DNA of 64,000 nucleotides from Glebionis coronaria (taxonomy: Eukaryota; Streptophyta; Magnoliopsida; Asterales; Asteraceae): contig CM046875.1 of NCBI GenBank assembly GCA_025667525.1, positions 201,662,125 to 201,726,124 on the forward strand. The letters are read 5' to 3'. Below are positions 60,825-64,000 of this stretch, piece after piece (positions within the stretch are counted from its first letter, which is position 1; every line of letters starts with the position of its first letter). The notes below the pieces were generated by a model. That model did no database searches, was not told the DNA's origin, and was given only the letters and a program-made list of their open reading frames with translations. Both the position numbers and the translations under genes were made by a program.

Positions 60825-61864
60825 TGTTGGGTCAATTCAGTGCCTAATTGTCCCATATGTTTGATTTGAATGAAAAGTATCCTAAGTATAATTTATACTT
60901 AAGTCCCTGAGTGAGTAGTCACTCAGGGAGTCAGGAGCCTCAAGGAGAGCTACTCACTCAGAAGACTCAAGAGCCTCAGGGGGAGCGTTACTCCCTCAGG
61001 ATCCCTAAGAGCCTCAGGAGGGCGTAACCGACTCAGGAGCCTTGAGAGCCTCGAGAGCCTCAGGAAAGCTCTACCACTCAGAAGACGTAAAGTCTCAGGG
61101 GGAGCGTTACCCACTCAGAAGACTCAGGCTCCCGGTATGAGCAGAAGACTCAGGCTCCCGGTATGAATAGAAGACTCAGGCTCCCGGTATAAATATTACC
61201 CTTGAACATTATGAAGTCACTGAGTGAACAGTCACTCAGTGAGTTGTCTTCAAGATTCTCAGCCTGAGTCTACAAGAAAGACTCGAGTATTCAGTGAGGC
61301 GGAACTCAATGAATGATGTACCTGAGACGAAGAAGAAGACAATGGAGTCAGTGAGTGATGACAATAACTCACTGACTCCCTCAAGACCATCTAAAGATAA
61401 ACATTGACAAGTATAAAGTACAAGAGACAAAGAGACAAAAGGGTGGGGACAAAAGTACAAGTTAGCACATGGTGTGTCATATAGTCACATGAATGCTGAC
61501 ACATGTACTTTTGTATTGTAGTGATAGATGCTTTCACACCTACCAATATATATACTAGTCATTGTATAGTTAGATGGTTAGGGATTTTATTCATTGTAAA
61601 GTAAATTGTAAAATGTAAAGATTATAGTAATAGGGTTCTTCCTCCCATTGATCAACAAGCAAAGCTGAGATCAATGGGAGTATAGTTTGTCTATTCAATC
61701 CCTATTGTACTTCCACATACAATAGGGTATAATTCTTTAATAAAGCTAAGAATTAAAAGTTGAAAAACCAAACTTGTGTTATTAGTAGTTGAGTGGGTCT
61801 TAAGTAAAACATGTTATTAATTGCTTATGATATTCATGTTTTGCTTAACTTTTTGGAACTAACA
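60825..61864 (+). repeat. Element F 3' LTR (1040 bp)
   Basis: Copy of 57775-58800 with about 2 percent differences by eye. Hairpins at 60904-60929 and 61217-61242; 26-bp repeats at 61116, 61142 and 61168. Confidence 0.93.
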
Positions 61865-61869
61865 ATTGT

Positions 61870-64000
61870 ACATAGCTAGATCTATGTTTGTAAACACTTA
61901 TAATTGCATGCAAAGTTGTAACATACCTAGATCTAATTTGGTACATCACATAAAACAAACTATAAGTTTTATTCTCCTATTTTAGATTTAAAATTAAATA
62001 TGAATAAGCTAATAATAAGATTATAAGAATATCCTAAGATAAAACTTACATAAAAATGTGAAGTAGTGTTAATGGACTATTTAAGCTCATGAAATGTTAA
62101 TCCAAGACTTAATGGACTTAAGATTACACTTAGGCCCATTTAACTAAATAAAAGGACTTTAAAAATGTATCAAAATCCAATAATTGATTTAGAAGCCCAT
62201 TTAAATAAATTAGTGGACTTGAGATATATTTAAGCTCACTAGATAGCCATTAGAATGTTTAGCCCATTTAATGAGCCCATATACTATTTTGAATGTTAAA
62301 TAAAAGTTTTTATAATAAAATATAACTTATAAAAACTTCTTAGATTAAAATGACAATTTATGAAACTTAAGGACTAAAACCGTAACTTATGAAACTTGTT
62401 TTGATAAACTAGTAAACTCAAGGACTGAAAATGTAATTATTCAAAGTCCTAGGGTTTAATAAATACTACCCGTGGAAAATTAAACCCTATGGACCATTTT
62501 GGGAAGTTTTAAAAGATATTTTGTCATTATATAACCTTAAGGACCATTCTTGTAATTTACCGAAACTTAAAGAAGCCCTAGGGGATGTTTTTGACAATTT
62601 AGTAAAGTTACAAAAACTAGATATAACTAGGGGGACTAAACCTGCCATAAACCGAAATCATAACAAGCCCTAGGTACCAAATGTGTAAAATCCGAAAGTT
62701 ATACTTGTTTAAAATATGGAAGGACTAGTTTTGCCATATTCCGAAACATTAACAAACCCCAACTCTAAAATCAATAATAATTATAATAAAACATAATTAA
62801 AAACTTAGACCATAAGAATTAATGTATAAATTCTTAAGCTTAAATTATTTTATAAATGCTAAAATAATTTATGGAAACTTTCAAGTTAAATAAAATATTA
62901 TATTTTATTCTTTTTTTTATAAAATATTTATATTTGCTTAGGGAATAAATTCTATAAACATCTATGATATGTATTACTATTATTATTAATGCATGAACTC
63001 ATATACTTTTAGAAATAAAATTTATATGAATGTTGGATAAATTAAAAACCAATATTTAAGTAGAACAACTTACGTTTACTTAATTTTGTAACTTAATAAT
63101 AAGTTTAAATGGATGATTATAATATATGAACTACGAACGTAAACTAATATTTTAAGTAAGACATTATATGTCCACTTAAATAAGGAACTTAATCGTAAGA
63201 TGAATGATTATTATATATGCAAACTGATATTAATGGTTAAACATTTTATGTTTACTTAAAAATGAAACTTATATAAATAAGTTTAAATGAATATTGTTGA
63301 TACTTGAACTACGGTTATTTAGATAAATACCATAGGATAAAAGAACTGACTACAATCTGTATAAGCAAACATATATGTTCTTTGTACTATCTATTAAGAT
63401 TGTACTATATGATTAGGCATAACTATTGGCGTGAGCTTTATTTGATATTCGTATTAAACAGCAATTGGCTACTCCCAGGTGAGTTTACAGCCCTATATAA
63501 ACTTTTGATAAAACTTCCCCTTTTGGGAAAAAAATATGCAAACACATAATGGACATAACTAGATTGTATAAACTTGACTATGATTGATTATTATTGGAAC
63601 TGTTAAATTGTTGTAAATCGCCCGAATGTTATAAATAGATCTATTAGGGATTTACCATCCCCGTCTGGGTGAGTCATGATCACTATGCCTTGGCCGGGAC
63701 AACAGACGTATGCCATGCTGGAACTGGAATGGGTGTGTTTTTGTAAGACACTACGTCCTCATCTGTTGAGGACTATGGAAGGTTAAGCTTCAGTTTCTAG
63801 TAATAAACAAATGTAATCTACATTTTGGTAAGAATGCTTTGTGCATTTTGCTTCTATGATTAATGTATGTCCAAACTAATTAATTGTAAAATCTATAAAT
63901 TCACCAACTTTATGTTGACCCCTTTAGTATGTTTTGCACAAGAATATAAAGTTAGTATGTTGTGTGTGCATGGTCTCCATCATCTTAGTAATCTGCATTG
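61870..64000 (+). other. Right part of a possible long chromovirus-type LTR; no gene
   Basis: Very AT-rich with short phrases such as 'aaggaccatt...gtaa' and 'ggactaaaa...gtaa' recurring between 62370 and 62760. At 63476-63494 the words AGGTGAGTTTACAGCCCTA recall GTGAGTTCATAGCCTC of the element T LTR (12733-12748, minus strand), with a GC-richer block at 63655-63790 after it, as in T. This suggests a diverged chromovirus LTR that continues beyond the window. The open frame 63304-63549 has no recognisable content. Confidence 0.35.

Larger units (their letters stand above)
57775..61864 (+). mobile_element. Element F: non-autonomous Copia-like LTR retrotransposon, 4090 bp
   Basis: LTRs 57775-58800 and 60825-61864 are near-identical and start TGTTGGGTCAATT; the element is flanked by ATTGT (57770-57774, 61865-61869). 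The primer site TGGTATCAGAGCGGGTTGG starts two bases after the 5' LTR. The purine tract AAATAGGGGGAGAT abuts the 3' LTR. TGTTGGG ends, iMet primer site and GGGGGAGAT tract are the Ty1/Copia pattern. The 2-kb interior has no Gag, protease, integrase or RT, so it needs a helper. Confidence 0.92.

Overview
This window looks like intergenic chromatin of a flowering plant. It is AT-rich and almost wholly built from LTR retrotransposons nested inside one another, with no host gene I can name. Low-complexity AT tracts, plant clades of Ty3/Gypsy (Athila, Tekay chromovirus, Tat) and a Ty1/Copia-like non-autonomous element all point to a plant. Two protein features, the acidic/coiled-coil ORF upstream of gag in the Tekay element and the 'FDPG' motifs of the small Athila-derived element, remind me of proteins annotated in Asteraceae genomes. 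That lineage is a recollection, not a search result.

Layout. (A) 1-6921: 3' part of a plus-strand Athila-like element of family A2, with RNase H/integrase remnant, 2-kb 3' noncoding region and 3' LTR. It sits inside (B) 6922-24792: the 3' noncoding region and 3' LTR of a plus-strand Athila-like element of a second family, A1. The B LTR is split by (T) 11721-24135: a complete minus-strand Tekay chromovirus with 3122-bp LTRs, target duplication GATTT, a 911-codon RT-RNase H-integrase-chromodomain ORF, protease, gag and an extra acidic ORF. B ends inside the integrase gene of (C), a plus-strand Tat-type element whose 3' end is at about 55227. C's integrase is interrupted a second time, 734 bp further on, by (D) 25527-50830: a minus-strand A1 Athila with ~3.6-kb LTRs and duplication GAAAC. 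D's own integrase is interrupted by (E) 32130-41546: a plus-strand non-autonomous A2 element with duplication AAAGC. C resumes at 50831 with the integrase C-terminus, then a decayed antisense gene (51539-54243) with its own TATA box and visible introns, then a 579-bp 3' LTR.

Right part. 55337-55933 is a small minus-strand pseudogene of unknown identity. 57775-61864 is a complete non-autonomous Copia-like element (duplication ATTGT, LTRs 1026/1040 bp, no pol). It lies inside a longer sequence, about 56400-64000, that reads like part of another long chromovirus-type LTR.

Order of events from nesting: C is oldest. B and D entered C separately. A and T entered B, and E entered D. LTR pairs of T and E differ by only about 1 percent by eye, so these were recent. 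No element looks fully intact. T comes closest: its long ORFs are spoiled by single-base frameshifts in the extra ORF, in gag and at the pro/pol junction. The most unusual points are the spliced antisense gene of C, the extra ORF of T, hairpins conserved at LTR ends, tRNA-like modules inside A2 LTRs and the hairpin-rich LTR of the Copia-like element.
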